NCBI GenBank assembly: GCA_015062805.1
Contig: SUTQ01000004.1
Location: 2,283-59,528, forward strand
Origin: Methanosphaera stadtmanae
GTDB taxonomy: Archaea; Methanobacteriota; Methanobacteria; Methanobacteriales; Methanobacteriaceae
Direction: 5' to 3'
Length of the DNA stretch: 57,246 nt
In this document: positions 35,338-43,829 of the stretch, in pieces
How the letters are laid out: each line of letters begins with the position of its first letter
How positions within the stretch are numbered: the stretch's first letter is position 1
The notes under the pieces: generated by a model
What the model saw: only the letters and a program-made list of their open reading frames with translations
What the model was told of the DNA's origin: nothing
The model's database searches: none
Position numbers and translations under genes: made by a program

Positions 35338-36147
35338 ATGGATAAAAAGATAATATTGTCCGTCTTAATAGTAGCTCTTATAGGAATCGTAGCAGCTACC
35401 TACCAAATAAATAATGGGGAAGATATATTAAACCCTTTAGCTAGTGTTGAAACAGAAGAATCTCCTGTTACTGAGGTTTTAACAGCACCTGAAACTGCGG
35501 AAGATGCTCAAGCTCAAGCTGATGCTCAAGCTCAGGCCGATGCTCAAAAAGCTGCACAGGCTCAGGCTGAAGCCGACGCTCAAGCTCAGGCGGAGGCTCA
35601 AGCTCAGGCTGACTCCCAATCTCAATCTGTTCAAGCAGGCCAAACAACTCCACGAAGTTCATTAGTGGATGCAAATAATGGAATAACTGTACAGTCCACA
35701 CCTTCTGGTGATAGTTCTGGAAGTAATCCATCTTCTGGAGAAAGTTCATCTTCTGATAGTGGTTCTGCTAATAATCCATCTTCAAGTGGTAGTTCAGATT
35801 CAAATAATGGTCAATCTTCTGATAACAATCCAAGCAACAATCCTAGTGATCAACAACAATCAAATTCAGGATTTTCTGATGATATCAGACAGCAAATAGA
35901 ATCAGTTATTCAATCTAATTATGATTCAAATATCTTGGTTTTAGATTGGGATGATACAGAAGTTCAAGAAGATTATTATGTTGTTCCAGCATATTACAGA
36001 GATAATAATAATTATGCAGGAAAATTCTATATTCCTAAAGATAACTTCTCTGGATGGAGATTCGTTGCTGCAGATTTAACAGTATACACTCAAGAAACTC
36101 CAATACCTGGAAGTCCAAATCTTGGAGAATTAGATACTAGTGAATAA
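35338..36147 (+). CDS. Secreted or membrane-anchored protein with Ala/Gln repeats and Ser/Asn-rich linker
   Basis: About 269 residues. An N-terminal hydrophobic helix (KKIILSVLIVALIGIVAATY) anchors or exports the protein. Residues 55-100 are a degenerate AQAQADAQ repeat, likely a helical rod; 115-185 are Ser/Asn/Gly-rich and flexible; the C-terminal 90 residues (IESVIQSNYDSNILVLDWDD, then VVPAYYRDNNNYAGKFYIPKDNFSGWRFVAADLTVY) form a compact domain. Function unknown; domain order suggests a cell-surface stalk presenting a small head. GGTGA precedes the two adjacent ATG codons. Confidence 0.72.
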   Translation: MDKKIILSVLIVALIGIVAATYQINNGEDILNPLASVETEESPVTEVLTAPETAEDAQAQADAQAQADAQKAAQAQAEADAQAQAEAQAQADSQSQSVQAGQTTPRSSLVDANNGITVQSTPSGDSSGSNPSSGESSSSDSGSANNPSSSGSSDSNNGQSSDNNPSNNPSDQQQSNSGFSDDIRQQIESVIQSNYDSNILVLDWDDTEVQEDYYVVPAYYRDNNNYAGKFYIPKDNFSGWRFVAADLTVYTQETPIPGSPNLGELDTSE

Positions 36148-36354
36148 TTATTTTTTGGGTAGCGAAGATAAATATAAGACAATTAAGACAATAAAGTCTA
36201 TTTTTGATTAAATGGTATGAGATATTATTCTCACAAACCTTTTTTTCATTGTAAACATAATCGTTTTTTAACTTTAAAAAAAAATATATACTATTTTGAT
36301 TATATATTATACTATAAATTAATTAAGGATTACAATAAGTATTGAGGTAATATT

Positions 36355-36444
36355 ATGGATTATGTACCAATAATAGCAATTATTATAGTCGGAATGATTA
36401 TAGTAACTTTAGTCGGTGAAATATTAGGACGTTCTATTGAATAA
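36355..36444 (+). CDS. Small single-span membrane protein, 29 aa
   Basis: Read directly: ATG at 36355 preceded by TTGAGGTAATATT (a good Shine-Dalgarno), ending TAA 36444. It starts MDYVPIIAIIIVGMIIVTLV and ends GEILGRSIE: one hydrophobic helix of about 20 residues and a short polar tail. A TATA-like run (GATTATATATTATAC, about 36298-36312) lies at a suitable distance upstream. It has promoter, ribosome-binding site and coding logic, but no known family. Confidence 0.55.
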   Translation: MDYVPIIAIIIVGMIIVTLVGEILGRSIE

Positions 36445-36534
36445 GTATGTTCTAATTTAAATTTCTTTTTTTAACAATTTTATTTTAAAACATTTTAATT
36501 CTATTTTAAGTACTCTTTTTGAAAAATTATTATA

Positions 36535-36609
36535 CGGATTTGAGGGGATTTGAACCCCTGACCTTCAGATTAGGAGTCTGATGCCCTATCCAGACTAGGC
36601 TACAAACCC
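36535..36609 (-). tRNA. tRNA-Arg (anticodon CCT)
   Basis: 75 bases on the minus strand. Acceptor GGGTTTG pairs with CAAATCC (one G-T), anticodon stem TCAGA/TCTGA encloses loop CTCCTAA with anticodon CCT, and the T arm has GGGGTTCAAATCCCC. Reads AGG codons. CCA is not encoded. Confidence 0.95.
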
Positions 36610-36682
36610 ATATTAAAAAATATTTTCTAATAAAATTAAATAATTTTAAAAATTCTTTAAAAATAGTCATTAGTAAAATATA

Positions 36683-36757
36683 CGGACCTGGTGGGAATTG
36701 AACCCACGGTCTCTGGATTAGAAGTCCAGCGCCCTATCCAGGCTAGGCTACAGGCCC
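36683..36757 (-). tRNA. tRNA-Arg (anticodon TCT)
   Basis: 75 bases on the minus strand. Acceptor GGGCCTG/CAGGTCC, anticodon stem CTGGA/TCCAG with loop CTTCTAA and anticodon TCT, T arm GTGGGTTCAATTCCCAC. Reads AGA codons. D arm and variable region closely resemble the neighbouring tRNA-Arg(CCT), suggesting tandem duplication and anticodon change. Confidence 0.95.
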
Positions 36758-36958
36758 ATATCATATGTTACTATTATAATGTTTTATAGTTTATCCTTTT
36801 TATACTTTATGGTTTTATCCTTTGTAATCACCAAAATATAGCTAATATTATTAATTTTATTCTAAATTTCTATTTATTAATAAAATAAATATTTTATATA
36901 ATAATCGATAAATCTATTCATTAATAAAGAATTAAATATAATTATTATGGGAGATTTC

Positions 36959-38737
36959 ATGTTACAAACATTACCAGTAATATTGCTTTTTATTTTGTCT
37001 CTACTTTTTTTCAATAATAAAACTATGGGATTGGATAAAAAAGTAAGTGTAGTTATTCCCGCTTTCAATGAAGAAAAATCCATTATCCACGTTATTGACA
37101 CGGTAAAAAAAGTTAAAGCAATTACAGATATTATTGTTGTAGATGATGGTTCTACAGATAACACATATAATCTTGTTTCAGAATGTGAAGACGTAATATT
37201 ACTTAGACATTTATCCAATAAAGGTAAAGGTTCTGCAATGAAGACAGGATTAAAAAAGGTTTCAAATGACATAGTGTTATTTTTGGATGCAGATCTTTCT
37301 GAAATTAATCAATATCAAATTGAAGCCATAATTCAACCAATTTTGGATGGTGAAGCAGATATTACAAAAACTAAATTTAAACGTGAAGCTGGTAGAGTAA
37401 CAGAATTGACAGCAAAACCATTACTTCAGTTTTTCTTCCCAGAATTAAATTTTGATCAACCTTTAAGCGGACAATTTGCATCTATTAAAAGTTTTTTAGA
37501 TCGTATTGATTTAGAACATGATTATGGGGTAGACATAGGTATAGTTTTGGATGCTGATGCAAGGGGTATGAGAATTCAGGAGGTAGACATTGGAGATATA
37601 GTTCACGAAATGTCTACTTTAAAAGAATTAAATATTATGGCTAATGAGGTTGTAAGAACAATTGTTGATCGTGCAATAACTTATGGTAGATTAACAATGG
37701 TTGATGACTTAGGTAATGCAATACGAATGGAAATAATGGGGTTATCCATAGTTACCTTTGGAATATTTGGATTGTTCTTCATAAAATATATGGGTCCTAT
37801 CATATCAGCAATTACAATAGTGATTGGTTTAATAATTTCATTTTATTATTTGTACAAAATAATTAAAATGTCCTTTAAGGTTTATAATCAAACAAAAATA
37901 CCTACAAGGCAAATCATTAAATCTTTTATTCACATGCATTTTCCAGTTGTTATCTCTATAATAATTATATTGGCAATTGTAGCTTCATTATTGGGATCAG
38001 TTTCTATTTCCCCAAACGAAATATCATTAGAACCCACAACTAAAAATCTTGTAATTTCCACAGTTTCACAACCAAGAAATACTGTGGATGTTAGGGGTCC
38101 ATATACTATTGAAAGTGCATTAGAAAATGAGCCTCATTTGATTAGGTTACCGAATTCGGCATTAAATACATTACATGCCCAGTATGGTGATTATATTTAC
38201 ATAGGTGGGGAGCGTTATCAGTTAGAACAAGTGGTAAATAACGAAAACGATCTTATACGAATTCCTGAATCTGCTAGAACAGTTTTAAATCTGAAACCTG
38301 ATGCAGTAATTCGTGATACGGATTTAAGAAGCGTATTTGAAGAATGTTATATTGTTAACAACATCCATAATGATGATGGTTCAATTATTGAGGCTAATGA
38401 AAATCAAACAAAACTAGAAGTTCTTAATGCAACGACAGTAAATATTGTATCACAGATATTAACTGAATCACATCCTTCAAAGAAATTGAATGTTTATGTA
38501 AATGATACTAAAGTGTCTCAATCAGCAGGTATAATGGAAAACGGTACATATATTCTTAGTATAAACAATGTAACCATGAAAAAACTATTGTTAAATGAAT
38601 CAAGTGTGGGATTAATATATAATTCAACTTATGACTCATCAACTGTAAAAGTTATTCTAGAAGAGAATGATGCTAATTCAACAAATTTATTCGTAGGAAA
38701 TTCATATTTAAATCAGTTCTTAAATATTAATTTTTAA
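36959..38737 (+). CDS. Membrane-bound GT81/GT2 glycosyltransferase (glucosyl-3-phosphoglycerate synthase-like) with exported C-terminal domain
   Basis: About 592 residues from ATG 36959, preceded by GGGAGAT; ATG 36947 is upstream of that site. One N-terminal helix, then a GT-A domain: VVIPAFNEEKSIIHVIDTV, VVDDGSTDNTYNLV, LFLDADLSEI (DxD) and LSGQFASIKSFLDRIDLEHDYGVDIGIVLDA; the last block, together with IQEVDIGDIVHEM and LKELNIMANEV, resembles GpgS/GT81 enzymes. Two to three transmembrane helices occupy about 250-345, and a 240-residue C-terminal part (LGSVSISPNEISLEP to the end) is probably outside the cell. That fusion is unlike soluble GpgS. Product unknown. Confidence 0.78.
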   Translation: MLQTLPVILLFILSLLFFNNKTMGLDKKVSVVIPAFNEEKSIIHVIDTVKKVKAITDIIVVDDGSTDNTYNLVSECEDVILLRHLSNKGKGSAMKTGLKKVSNDIVLFLDADLSEINQYQIEAIIQPILDGEADITKTKFKREAGRVTELTAKPLLQFFFPELNFDQPLSGQFASIKSFLDRIDLEHDYGVDIGIVLDADARGMRIQEVDIGDIVHEMSTLKELNIMANEVVRTIVDRAITYGRLTMVDDLGNAIRMEIMGLSIVTFGIFGLFFIKYMGPIISAITIVIGLIISFYYLYKIIKMSFKVYNQTKIPTRQIIKSFIHMHFPVVISIIIILAIVASLLGSVSISPNEISLEPTTKNLVISTVSQPRNTVDVRGPYTIESALENEPHLIRLPNSALNTLHAQYGDYIYIGGERYQLEQVVNNENDLIRIPESARTVLNLKPDAVIRDTDLRSVFEECYIVNNIHNDDGSIIEANENQTKLEVLNATTVNIVSQILTESHPSKKLNVYVNDTKVSQSAGIMENGTYILSINNVTMKKLLLNESSVGLIYNSTYDSSTVKVILEENDANSTNLFVGNSYLNQFLNINF

Positions 38738-38859
38738 ACATTTTCTATTTTTTTTATTAATTTTTATTATTTTTTATAAAATAATTGTCTATTTTAGTTT
38801 TTTATTTAATTTTTTTATATTTTATTACAAAACATTTAAATACTATGTAATATATAATA

Positions 38860-38895
38860 TTGATTGTAACATGAATAGTATTATACAATATTCAT
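38860..38895. repeat. Candidate left-end hairpin of the tnpB element
   Basis: ATGAATA (38871-38877) and TATTCAT (38889-38895) form a perfect inverted repeat enclosing GTATTATAC, itself palindromic. TTGAT at 38860-38864 lies just outside. Subterminal imperfect hairpins are typical of IS200/IS605 left ends, but no tnpA or second element copy is available to confirm the border. Confidence 0.35.
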
Positions 38896-38997
38896 AAAAA
38901 CATATACCTCTCTGAAAAATTTATAAAAATACTTTCATGTTATAATAAACTGGATATAAATGAATAATGTTCAGTATGGAGGAAATATTATTAAAAT

Positions 38998-40089
38998 ATG
39001 AATTATCACCCATTAACCCATAAGTGTAGAATTTATCCTAAAGATAGACAAATTAAACAGTTTGAGATGACATTTGACTCTTGTCAATTCTTATACAACG
39101 AACTATTAAAACAATACAAAATCGACTATAAAAATAACAATATTCCCTACAATTTAAAAAATTATTTTAAAAGTTTAACAGAACAATACAAAACAATGTA
39201 TAGTTCAATATCTAAATTAAATGATTCAACAATTGATGATGTATTAAATAACATAATTCGTGCAATAAGATTTAGTAACAATCCCTACAATTTAAAAACT
39301 AAAAATGACAAAATAAGAGTTCATTCATTTCTACTCAATAATAATGAAGATATAGAGTTAACAGGAAATATTTTACATTTAGAAAAGTATGGAAAACTAA
39401 AGCTATATTACGGAAAAACTATTGAATATCACAGAGTAATATCTTATAAAGTTTTAAATCAGAATATGAAATGGTTCATCTTAATCACAATCAGATCCAA
39501 TAACATTAAACCTTTTCCCAAAACGGGTAAAAAAATAGGAATAGATCTAGGGTTAAAAAATTTGATAGTGCTGTCAAATGGACAAAAATACGACCCTCCA
39601 AACATTTCATATTCCAATAACAAACTTGATAGATTAAATCATAAATTATCATCAAAAGAAGATCACAGCCGAAATTATAACATAATCATAAATAAACAAA
39701 ATTCAGAACATTTTCATAGAAAAAACATAATCAACGATTATTTCCATAAAATTAGTACAAAAATAGTTAAAGAATATGATATAATTGCAATGGAAAGCTT
39801 AGATATCCAGGATATGCTAAAAAATCGCAATTATAGTAAAAACATATTCCATGCCAATTGGCATAAACTAGTGTATATGATAAAATACAAATGTGAACTC
39901 TATGATAAAATCTTCATTCAAGTAAACAGAAGATTTCCTTCAACAAAACTCTGTAGTAAATGTGGTTATAAATACGATGATATCACTATAGACGTGAGAA
40001 CATGGCAATGTCCCAAATGTGGAGAAATACATGATAGGGACGTTAATGCCGCAAAAAACATATTAAATAGGGCATTAATAAATAATTAA
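38998..40089 (+). CDS. tnpB: TnpB, IS200/IS605-family RNA-guided nuclease (orphan, no TnpA)
   Basis: 363 residues. An N-terminal helix-turn-helix/WED-like part is followed by split RuvC motifs: GIDLGLKNLIVLSNG (Asp about 181), IIAMESLDIQDM (Glu about 265) and HDRDVNAAKNIL (Asp about 350), with a CSKCGYKYDD ... CPKCGEIH zinc finger between the last two. All three catalytic acids are present, so the nuclease looks intact. GGAGG lies 12-13 bases before the ATG. No TnpA transposase is nearby, so the element is immobile on its own or depends on TnpA in trans. It probably uses the structured RNA downstream. Confidence 0.93.
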   Translation: MNYHPLTHKCRIYPKDRQIKQFEMTFDSCQFLYNELLKQYKIDYKNNNIPYNLKNYFKSLTEQYKTMYSSISKLNDSTIDDVLNNIIRAIRFSNNPYNLKTKNDKIRVHSFLLNNNEDIELTGNILHLEKYGKLKLYYGKTIEYHRVISYKVLNQNMKWFILITIRSNNIKPFPKTGKKIGIDLGLKNLIVLSNGQKYDPPNISYSNNKLDRLNHKLSSKEDHSRNYNIIINKQNSEHFHRKNIINDYFHKISTKIVKEYDIIAMESLDIQDMLKNRNYSKNIFHANWHKLVYMIKYKCELYDKIFIQVNRRFPSTKLCSKCGYKYDDITIDVRTWQCPKCGEIHDRDVNAAKNILNRALINN

Positions 40090-40099
40090 CCATTATCCA

Positions 40100-40330
40100 A
40101 AACTTCATTTATTAAATAAAAAAGTGAACCTAGGGAACCTGGGGGATAGCTTTGTCGAAAGACATGGAATCTTGCAAAAGAAGTTCAAGATCTCGCGGGT
40201 TGAAGGGTGATATCATCCATAACCTATGGGACATGGGAGATAGCTTTGTTAATAGTTATAAATGTTAACATAGAATCATAGTAAAATATGAAGTCCATTC
40301 CACTCTATTATTATAGAGATGTTTTTTAAT
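40100..40330 (+). ncRNA. Candidate TnpB guide (omega) RNA with duplicated module
   Basis: The 240 bases after tnpB are unlike AT-rich intergenic DNA. A 29-base block at 40127-40155 recurs at 40221-40249 with four differences (core GATAGCTTTGT); each copy runs into a hairpin (TGTC-GAAA-GACA at 40153-40164; TGTTAA/TTAACA at 40247-40270) and then ACATRGAATC (40162-40171; 40268-40277). Between them GGTT/AACC encloses GGGTG-ATAT-CATCC. The position matches omega RNAs that overlap the right end of tnpB elements; the boundaries and the guide segment are not known. Confidence 0.5.
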
Positions 40331-40360
40331 AAATTTTTTTCAAGAAAAATAATTTATAAA

Positions 40361-40414
40361 ATCTAGACGTATATTGCAAGTGAAAAAACTTGCATATTCC
40401 CATCTAGATTTTTT
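40361..40414 (+). terminator. Large stem-loop with T tract after the tnpB region
   Basis: ATCTAGA (40361-40367) pairs with TCTAGAT (40403-40409); inside, ATAT-TGCAAGT (40371-40381) pairs with ACTTGCA-TAT (40388-40397) with one bulge. Six T follow. It can end plus-strand transcripts from tnpB and lies between the converging ubiD gene. Its left half repeats 27559-27577. Confidence 0.6.
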
Positions 40415-40420
40415 CTAATT

Positions 40421-41704
40421 TTAATCTTCAAGAGTAAAACTTACTCTTTCATAATCATCGATGTTATGGAAAGATTTAGTAGCGTCTACACCAATTTTGG
40501 TTGTAGTTCCATCAATTTCTGCAACAGGATCCAAAGAAGAACCTCTGGCTTTAGGAATAATGAATATGTCGTCATCACCCTTTACACGGGTAGCAATGGC
40601 ATACTCAACATCAACAGGGTCAAAAATATTTATGTCCTCATCGACAATTACACAATGTTTTAAAGAGGGATGTGCAGATAAAGCTGCCATCATAACATTC
40701 TTGGCATCGCCTTCAGTTTGTTTTTTTATGGAAACTACAGCATGCAACCAACAACATCCACCTTCTGTCAATACAACATTTTGTACTGTAGGCAACGTAT
40801 TTTTAACGCTATTGTATATACGAGGTTCTTGAGGTAAACCCTGTAAAAGTTTATGTTCGTTACCTGCTGGAAGGATTGCATGATAGTAAGGATTATCCTT
40901 GTAATGCATTTTTGTCAATGATATAACCGGTTCATCTCTTATTTTATCGTAGGTGTCTGTCAAGTCAACAAACGGTCCTTCACTCTTTCTTTCGTTAGGT
41001 AAAATTTTACCTTCAAGTAAAATTTCGCATTCAGGAGCTTCAATATCCACAGTTTCACATTTAACTAATGTCAAGTCACCATCTTTAAAAGTATTTGCAA
41101 CTTCCAACTCATTTTCGGTAACAGGGATACTTGTTGTACTGGCAAGCATAGTTGAAGGACTTAAACCAATTGCAATTGCAATCTCCAATGGCTTACCTAA
41201 CTCTTCAGCTCTCTTATAATAAGTATATAAATGTCTAGGAACAATCCTAATACCCAGTTCATTATCTGAATGAACCAACATTCTATGGATGGAAGCATTA
41301 GTCAGGCCCGTATCCGGGTCTTTAGCAATAACAATTCCGGCCGTAATGTACTTGCCCTTATCCTTAGGGTAATGCTTTAGTATAGGTAGTTTACTTAAGT
41401 CAGCAGATTCATTGTTTTGATATATTTCATCAAAATTTTTTATGTTCTTGATAGGTGTTGGATTGTTGGTAGCATTAATAATATTTTCAGTAATCTTATC
41501 TACACTAGTACCGATGGATTTGGCAATTTTTTCCCTGGTGTTACAAATTCCTGAAATAATATTCATTTCAGAACCTTTAACATTGGTAAAAATCAATGTG
41601 TCATAAGGATGTTTCTTTAAGATTGAAGTAATTTCATATTCTGTAGATATTTCGTCAGTTATTTCAATAATATCATCATTAATTTCATCAATTAAACGGG
41701 ACAT
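40421..41704 (-). CDS. UbiD-family prFMN-dependent decarboxylase, probable anhydromevalonate phosphate decarboxylase
   Basis: 427 residues from ATG 41704, preceded by AAAAGGTGA; the GTG at 41713 overlaps that site. UbiD features: [26 protein letters not shown] and [27 protein letters not shown], then [34 protein letters not shown] and the C-terminal [20 protein letters not shown]. Archaeal UbiD members of this size include trans-anhydromevalonate 5-phosphate decarboxylase of the modified mevalonate pathway, the most likely role in a methanogen, but other substrates are possible. Very closely followed upstream by purE on the same strand. Confidence 0.83.
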   Translation of the reverse strand: MSRLIDEINDDIIEITDEISTEYEITSILKKHPYDTLIFTNVKGSEMNIISGICNTREKIAKSIGTSVDKITENIINATNNPTPIKNIKNFDEIYQNNESADLSKLPILKHYPKDKGKYITAGIVIAKDPDTGLTNASIHRMLVHSDNELGIRIVPRHLYTYYKRAEELGKPLEIAIAIGLSPSTMLASTTSIPVTENELEVANTFKDGDLTLVKCETVDIEAPECEILLEGKILPNERKSEGPFVDLTDTYDKIRDEPVISLTKMHYKDNPYYHAILPAGNEHKLLQGLPQEPRIYNSVKNTLPTVQNVVLTEGGCCWLHAVVSIKKQTEGDAKNVMMAALSAHPSLKHCVIVDEDINIFDPVDVEYAIATRVKGDDDIFIIPKARGSSLDPVAEIDGTTTKIGVDATKSFHNIDDYERVSFTLED

Positions 41705-41716
41705 AATATTCACCTT

Positions 41717-42739
41717 TTAATCATAATAAACATTTCTATGTAAGGTTTTCATAAATTTAACAAGTTCGTTTCTAATATTCTTATCATAAATTGCAAAGAT
41801 TCTACCAACAAATAAAGCTGCATTTTCTCCAGCATCCAATCCCATGGTAGCAGTTGGTACGCCAGGAGGCATTTCAATCATACTAAGAAGTGAATCAATT
41901 CCGAATAGTCTGGTAGTGCATGGAACACCTATTACCGGTTTGGTTGTGTGAGAAACGACAGCTCCTGTCAGAATAGTGGATAAACTGGAAACAGTAATGT
42001 ATAAATCAACATCATCGTCAATATCTTCAATACATTTCTCTAGTAGGAGTGGATTTCTGGTAGCTGAAATAACTTTATATTCGCTTTTAATTTTTAAAGT
42101 ATCCAAAGTTTGAATGATTCTTTTTACTACTTCCATATTGGAATAATTACCTGAAATAATCAGTACCTTGGTATCAGAATTAAGTTTTATTGTTTCAGTG
42201 ATTTCTTCGCTTTCTACAGGGAAATATTCGGTTCTTCTATAATTCTTTCCTGCAATTTTTTCAATAAGTTCATCCTCAGATTTTTGAATTTTGGCATTAT
42301 AAGCAAGACGTTTCTCTTTAAGAGTATTCTTCAAATCAGCATCGTTGCATGCAATAATCTGACAAGCTAACCATGCAGCATTATCTCCTCTATCAATTCC
42401 CATAGTGGCTACAGGAGTTCCCAATTGCATTTCGGTTGAAGACAATAATGAATCAATACCACCTAACTTAACATCTACGGGAACTGCTATAACCGGTTTG
42501 GTTGTTAGTGAAGCAGTTACACCAGGTAAATGTGCAGCTAATCCTGCAATAGTTATAATTACTTCAATATCCTCAGTTTCATTCTGAATGATTTCTTTTA
42601 AACGTTCGGATGTTCTATGGGCTGAAGCAACACGTAAATCATAATTAATGTCCATTTCTTCAAAGACATTAACAGCTTTTTGTGCAACTTTATAATCAGA
42701 TGCACTGCCCAATAAAATCATTACTTTTGTTTGGCTTAT
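41717..42739 (-). CDS. purE: PurE, tandem-domain N5-CAIR mutase/AIR carboxylase-like, second domain degenerate
   Basis: About 340 residues. The first ATG (42721) begins MILLGSASD, trimming strand 1; in the same frame, ATA at 42739 gives (I)SQTKVMILLGSASD and has GGGGG 7 bases upstream, so it may be the true start. The first PurE domain has GSASDYKVA, VASAHRTSERL and GIDRGDNAAWLA, the active-site Ser/Asp/His set. The second domain (about 190-340) keeps the fold (IDSLLSMIEMPPGVPTATMGLDAGENAALFV), but GSxSD has become SGNYSN and SAHR has become SATR, so it looks inactive and perhaps structural. Tandem PurE proteins are known in methanogens. It acts in purine synthesis. Confidence 0.87.
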   Translation of the reverse strand: MSQTKVMILLGSASDYKVAQKAVNVFEEMDINYDLRVASAHRTSERLKEIIQNETEDIEVIITIAGLAAHLPGVTASLTTKPVIAVPVDVKLGGIDSLLSSTEMQLGTPVATMGIDRGDNAAWLACQIIACNDADLKNTLKEKRLAYNAKIQKSEDELIEKIAGKNYRRTEYFPVESEEITETIKLNSDTKVLIISGNYSNMEVVKRIIQTLDTLKIKSEYKVISATRNPLLLEKCIEDIDDDVDLYITVSSLSTILTGAVVSHTTKPVIGVPCTTRLFGIDSLLSMIEMPPGVPTATMGLDAGENAALFVGRIFAIYDKNIRNELVKFMKTLHRNVYYD

Positions 42740-42939
42740 TGTTATGCCCCCTCTTTATATTGTGTAAGATTAATTGTTGTTATTATTATATTGTGTTTTT
42801 ATTTCTATTTAATTAATTGTAAATAATAAGGTTTTTCCAATCAACATTTAATATCCTTATTAAAGCATTAATAATAATAAAAGATAATATTTATAATAAA
42901 CAAACTACCTTTATAAGAAAATATATAGGGATGATAATC

Positions 42940-43350
42940 ATGGACATGATTTTTACTGCAGATCAAATATTCTTATTGATATTAGCCGTAATATTTTTAA
43001 TAGCAATAATAACAATTGTAGTCGAATGGCGTAAAAGTAATGTTTCTAAAAATGAAATCATATTACTGGAAAAACAAGCAGAACTTAAAAAGATTGAGTT
43101 AGTTGAGAAGGATTTGGACAGTAAACAAAGAAAAGAAAATTTGGCTGATTTATCTGAAGAAGATCAAAATAAATTAAAAGAAATTAGAACAAACACTTCA
43201 GAAATCACAGCAAAAGTTGGTTTATTAACTACACAAGTAAATGAAAGAGTTGAACAATTAGAAGCAAAAAATGAATTGGTTAAATTATTAAAATTATCTA
43301 ATGAATTAGATAAAAAAGAAAAAGAACTCAACGATTTATTAAATAAATAG
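42940..43350 (+). CDS. Membrane-anchored coiled-coil protein
   Basis: 136 residues from ATG 42940 (an ATG at 42931 lies in the purine-rich site TAGGGATGATAATC). One N-terminal helix (DQIFLLILAVIFLIAIITIVV) and then an almost uninterrupted Lys/Glu-rich coiled coil (NEIILLEKQAELKKIELVEKDL, then TTQVNERVEQLEAKNELVKLL). No family recognised. It is 11 bases upstream of another single-helix coiled-coil gene, and the two products probably pair. Confidence 0.72.
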   Translation: MDMIFTADQIFLLILAVIFLIAIITIVVEWRKSNVSKNEIILLEKQAELKKIELVEKDLDSKQRKENLADLSEEDQNKLKEIRTNTSEITAKVGLLTTQVNERVEQLEAKNELVKLLKLSNELDKKEKELNDLLNK

Positions 43351-43361
43351 GAGTTGGTCAA

Positions 43362-43829
43362 ATGGAACCTGCTACTACTCTAGCAATAATCATATTAGTT
43401 GTAGCTATATTAATTTTATTATACTACTATTTAGAATCCACAAATAATCCAGTTTATCAAGATATTCATGCACGAGCTTCAGGTTTTTCTACTCGTGTAG
43501 GTCAGGAGGAATATATTTCCAACATAGCTGAAAGAGTAAATGGATTCAGTGATAAATTTAAGGATAGGATACAAGATGACGAAGAGGAACATGTTTCAAA
43601 AACGGATATCATGTCTAAGAAAATAACTCAATTTATTGATGAACAAAGTGAACAAGTTATTGAAGATTGGGATCTTGCTACTCATAAAGATTTAGATAGT
43701 GTCATTGAAAAATACGAAAGTCTCCAATTGGAACTTGATTCTTATAAAGAATCAAATGACACCCGCGTTTCTGATTTGGAAGAACGTGTTAACAAAATTG
43801 ATGAAGAACTTAAAAATTTAAAGAAATAG
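43362..43829 (+). CDS. Membrane-anchored coiled-coil protein, partner of the upstream gene
   Basis: 155 residues. An N-terminal helix (ATTLAIIILVVAILILLYYYL) is followed by a soluble part with NISERVNGFSDKFKDR-like helical segments and a C-terminal coiled coil (SVIEKYESLQLELDSYKESNDTRVSDLEERVNKIDEELKNL). AGGAGTTGG is the ribosome-binding site. It shares architecture with the protein at 42940 and is probably in the same operon. Function unknown. Confidence 0.72.
   Translation: MEPATTLAIIILVVAILILLYYYLESTNNPVYQDIHARASGFSTRVGQEEYISNIAERVNGFSDKFKDRIQDDEEEHVSKTDIMSKKITQFIDEQSEQVIEDWDLATHKDLDSVIEKYESLQLELDSYKESNDTRVSDLEERVNKIDEELKNLKK

Noticed and set aside
35500-35640. AQAQADAQ-coding repeats as a tandem repeat element or CRISPR-like array
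   Set aside because: Irregular degenerate repeats in frame inside a secreted protein; no spacers or fixed unit length. No CRISPR array was seen anywhere in the window.
36218-36243. TGAGA/TCTCA hairpin with T run after the 35338 gene
   Set aside because: Stem of only 5 bp about 70 bases after the stop; too weak to call in such AT-rich DNA, though a T tract is present.
38860-38864. TTGAT as a proven TnpB target motif
   Set aside because: A 5-base motif is expected by chance; without an empty site or second copy it is only suggestive.
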